The notes below the pieces were generated by a model. That model was not told the origin of the DNA, did not search any database, and worked only from the letters and a program-made list of their open reading frames with translations. DNA of 64,000 nucleotides from positions 34,101-98,100 of the forward strand of contig JADFLR010000012.1 of assembly GCA_022564295.1 (NCBI GenBank), given 5' to 3'. Shown piece after piece: positions 61,689-64,000 of the stretch (positions are counted from its first letter, which is position 1; each line of letters starts with the position of its first letter). A program made the position numbers and the translations under genes. Source of the stretch: Bacteroidota bacterium (lineage in GTDB: Bacteria > Bacteroidota > Ignavibacteria > Ignavibacteriales > Ignavibacteriaceae).

Positions 61689-63449
61689 ATGTTACAAACA
61701 CATTCTCTCATTCGATGGATTTTGATAGTTGTTTTTATATTCAGTACGAGTATTTTTGGAAAAAATTATTATGTGGATAAATATGCCTCTGGTTCTAACA
61801 ATGGTACTTCTTGGCAAAATGCATGGAATTCATTTAGTGTTATAGACTGGACAAAATTAAAAGCTGGTGATATCTTGCTTATATCTGGTGGTAGAAATAG
61901 TACTGTTTATAATGAAACTTTAACAGTAGGAGTAAGTGGTAATGAAAATAATTTGTTTACAATAAGAAATGGATTAGACCCGATGCATAACGGAAGAGTA
62001 ATAATCGATGTACCAGATAAGGGAATGAAAATTATTAAAAAAAGATATATAAGAATTTCGAATATAGAATTTGAAAATGTTACATCTGGTGTATACATAA
62101 GAGGTGCATCCACAGGTGCTGTTAATGTAATTTATCTTGATAGTTTGAAAGTAGTAAATTTTAAAAAGCAAGGGGCGATATCTATTAATGGTTGGTCATC
62201 CTCCGGATTAGATGCCACGGTGGATAGTGTATTTATCCGATATTGTACACTGACAACTTCATACTCAACTAAACATCAAACAGATGTTATTTACGCTCAA
62301 TATTGTAATAATCTATTTATCTTAAATAATACTCTAACCGTAACTTCTAAAGTGAAGGGGTCACATACAGATGGGATACAATTTGTTCATAACATTAAAA
62401 ATATTACTATTGCAAATAATACTATAAATAACCTGACAAATTCAGATGTCAACAATAAATCTAACGGAATAATGGGTGCTGATTTGATAGGGAAAGGATT
62501 ATTTTATAATAATATTGTTTATGCTCCCAATTTCAAAGTAAGTGGTAATAATGTATTTATGTATAACAACGGAACAACATCCGACGGGGCTGGTTCCTGG
62601 TACATCTATAACAACATATTTATAGGTGGTGGTACAATAAAACTATTCAGTATAGAAGACAAAGATGCCCGCATAAAAAATAATATTTTTTATAGTATTC
62701 CTGCTGGAACAGGGCAGGTTTTTTTAAAAGTGCCTTTAGATGATTGGTCGAGATTAGATTATAATTTATATGGACAAAATAATGGTAAAAAGGGGAAAAA
62801 GATTGTTAAATTTGAAGGTTCAAAATCAATGAGTCAGATGCGGATTTTAGGTGCAGAATTGCATGGAATAGATAGGCGAAATCCGTTATTTAAAAATCCC
62901 TTCAGTAACTTACATCTACAAAATGGTTCCCCAGCATTGAATAGCGGTATTAACTTAGGTATTACTATTAATAGAGATAAAAATGGCCATGCGATATTTG
63001 AATGCGTTTGCGATTGTAGTAAAACAGTATCAGTTCTTGGGTATCACTTAAAAACGGGAAACACTAAAACTTGCGGGTGTAAATCTAGAAAATATGGAAA
63101 GAATAACCCTAGATGGGCTGGATATGAAGAAATTGATAGTTCATTATGGTGGCATATAAATAATGGGGCCATAACACGGAATCTCGTATTTGACATAACA
63201 ATAGAGCAGGCATGGCAATTGTTTTTAGATCAAAATAGAAGGTGTGCATTAAGTGGGGTCGCTCTCATATTTGCGAAAACAACAAAAAACCCTAAATCTA
63301 GAACCGCATCTCTTGATAGAATAGATTCATCTAAAGGATATACTTTAGATAATATACAGTGGATATACAAGCCAATCAACAAAATGAAGATGAATATGGA
63401 CGAGAAAGAGTTTATAGCTCTTTGTAAATCAATAGCAAATTATAATTAA
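61689..63449 (+). CDS. Chimeric CDS: secreted beta-helix protein fused to phage-type HNH endonuclease
   Basis: 586 aa. Residues 1-24 are a signal peptide (IRWILIVVFIFSTSIFG). Residues ~25-427 are a parallel beta-helix clearly related to the gene at 55335 (NYYVDKYASGSNNGTSWQNA, NGRVIIDV, LQNGSPALNSGINLGIT). Instead of the expected closing GAYE and sorting domain, the frame passes at NRDKNGHAIF (~62970-62990) into a phage HNH protein. That part has a Cys-rich zinc-like part (ECVCDC, TKTCGCKSR), NNPRWAGYEEI, ITIEQAWQLFLDQNRRCALS and ASLDRIDSSKGYTLDNIQWI. The two halves make no functional sense together, since a secreted surface protein would carry a nuclease. It is either a recombination junction with a phage or an assembly error. 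Confidence 0.8.
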   Translation: MLQTHSLIRWILIVVFIFSTSIFGKNYYVDKYASGSNNGTSWQNAWNSFSVIDWTKLKAGDILLISGGRNSTVYNETLTVGVSGNENNLFTIRNGLDPMHNGRVIIDVPDKGMKIIKKRYIRISNIEFENVTSGVYIRGASTGAVNVIYLDSLKVVNFKKQGAISINGWSSSGLDATVDSVFIRYCTLTTSYSTKHQTDVIYAQYCNNLFILNNTLTVTSKVKGSHTDGIQFVHNIKNITIANNTINNLTNSDVNNKSNGIMGADLIGKGLFYNNIVYAPNFKVSGNNVFMYNNGTTSDGAGSWYIYNNIFIGGGTIKLFSIEDKDARIKNNIFYSIPAGTGQVFLKVPLDDWSRLDYNLYGQNNGKKGKKIVKFEGSKSMSQMRILGAELHGIDRRNPLFKNPFSNLHLQNGSPALNSGINLGITINRDKNGHAIFECVCDCSKTVSVLGYHLKTGNTKTCGCKSRKYGKNNPRWAGYEEIDSSLWWHINNGAITRNLVFDITIEQAWQLFLDQNRRCALSGVALIFAKTTKNPKSRTASLDRIDSSKGYTLDNIQWIYKPINKMKMNMDEKEFIALCKSIANYN

Positions 63450-63461
63450 GGAAATTCACGA

Positions 63462-63686
63462 ATGACCAACTACATAGTAATGTGGCAACGAGACGGTGAT
63501 GAGGGTTTCGATTTCATTGATGCAGAGAATCACGACGCGGCTATCGAAGCATGGCTTAAGAGAGAAAGTGGCTGGCATATACATGGTTGTTTGTCCAAGA
63601 TGATCATCGTTGAAACAAATCATAGCATGAAGGTTCCATTGGACACGTATGGCTATTACTACGGGTGTTTTGATGAATCAACTTAA
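63462..63686 (+). CDS. Small phage-like protein, unknown
   Basis: 74 aa, acidic, no membrane segment. The sampled DNA is ~50% GC, unlike the ~30% of the host region. It starts 12 bp after the HNH gene with a GGAA ribosome-binding-like sequence. No family is recognised. Dense small genes of this kind are typical of phage early or accessory regions. Confidence 0.6.
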   Translation: MTNYIVMWQRDGDEGFDFIDAENHDAAIEAWLKRESGWHIHGCLSKMIIVETNHSMKVPLDTYGYYYGCFDEST

Positions 63687-63716
63687 AGACTATGAAACAG
63701 AATTGAGGGAATATTT

Positions 63717-63971
63717 ATGACACAGCAAGTAGAGGCCGCGAAGCGGGTTAAAGAGTTAGTATTAGACGGTTTCTGTATAGAGTATAAGGCTTTATCGATA
63801 TGTCTAATAACTGACTATTATACACATAAGGGCTTGTTAGACTATGCTTTTCAGGTACATATTGATCACCACAGGTTAGGTGGTACGGTTAGTGAAATAG
63901 ATGAAAGTATTGACAAATCAGTTGCAAGATTTTTTGAATTGAAAAGGAAATGTTATGGCAGACATAGATGA
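63717..63971 (+). CDS. Small phage-like protein, unknown
   Basis: 84 aa, soluble, with a helical N terminus (QQVEAAKRVKELVLDGFCIE). Base composition is again near 47% GC. It follows the 74-aa gene on the same strand and overlaps the next start. No family is recognised. Confidence 0.6.
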   Translation: MTQQVEAAKRVKELVLDGFCIEYKALSICLITDYYTHKGLLDYAFQVHIDHHRLGGTVSEIDESIDKSVARFFELKRKCYGRHR

Positions 63972-64000
63972 ACGTATAAAGAATTTTTTGTTACGGCTTT
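63955..64000 (+). CDS. Start of a phage-like gene, 3'-partial
   Basis: An ATG at 63955, preceded by AAAAGGAAA, opens the frame MADIDERIKNFLLRL, which runs off the window. It overlaps the 84-aa gene by 17 bp. The tight overlap fits a phage-like operon. Confidence 0.5.
   Translation, partial: MADIDERIKNFLLRL

Noticed and set aside
1..64000. CRISPR arrays, tRNA, rRNA and intact transposase genes
   Set aside because: No regularly spaced repeats, no cloverleaf-like or rRNA sequence and no transposase motifs were found. Small structured RNAs could have been missed without a covariance search.

Overview
The window looks like a chromosomal segment of an AT-rich member of the Ignavibacteria/Chlorobi side of the FCB group. 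The main evidence is a set of secreted proteins that end in the YPNPFNP-type (type IX secretion) C-terminal sorting domain. Supporting evidence is a DUF4301 protein, a Reg_prop (two-component propeller) sensor kinase, and many Bacteroidetes-like surface-polysaccharide genes. The taxonomic call is an inference from gene content; there is no rRNA or tRNA in the window.

Left part (1-17.8 kb): a 5'-truncated DUF4301 gene, then two type IX-sorted secreted proteins. One of these is a LamG protein carrying a GC-rich DUF2341-LamG cassette inside its first LamG domain. Next comes a minus-strand cluster (13114 down to 5684) with a zinc-ribbon/FHA protein, a PP2C phosphatase, an M48 protease, a zinc-ribbon membrane protein, an LEA14-like lipid-facing protein, a double-FHA ABC transporter and a membrane Ser/Thr kinase. 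This reads as one phospho-Ser/Thr signalling unit. A small unknown protein and a NarL-type response regulator/Reg_prop histidine kinase pair follow.

Centre-left (18-33.7 kb): two GT-C type membrane glycosyltransferases, a radical SAM/SPASM enzyme, a GT9 (heptosyltransferase-like) enzyme set between two fragments of a duplicated radical SAM gene, and a very AT-rich block with two CxxxCxxC radical SAM enzymes, three SAM methyltransferases, an amidohydrolase, a flippase, a GT4 glycosyltransferase and a winged-helix nucleotidyltransferase. Together these suggest synthesis and export of a modified surface glycoconjugate, but the product is unknown. A decayed iorA-like gene, an aminopeptidase P and an OmpA/TSP3 outer-membrane protein follow.

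Centre-right (37.9-52.4 kb): a capsule/exopolysaccharide locus. On the minus strand are an aminotransferase, a sugar-phosphate transferase, a Gfo/Idh oxidoreductase and an N-acetyltransferase (Wbp-like 2,3-diacetamido-uronic acid route). On the plus strand are a Wza-like export protein, a Wzc-like tyrosine kinase, a FemAB-like transferase, a polysaccharide deacetylase, GT4, PIG-L deacetylase, ATP-grasp and HAD genes.

Right part (52-64 kb): a rearranged region. A ~770 bp direct repeat carrying the 3' half of the HAD gene plus a sorting-domain remnant flanks a sulfotransferase gene. Then come a beta-helix secreted protein, a GT2, an O-antigen ligase/polymerase and a GT4. At 61.7-63.4 kb a second beta-helix gene runs in frame into a phage-type HNH endonuclease, and after it the sequence becomes about 50% GC with small phage-like genes. 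This is either a prophage/recombination border or an assembly join.

Family names come from recognised motifs, not database searches. Residue positions and GC values were counted by hand and are approximate.
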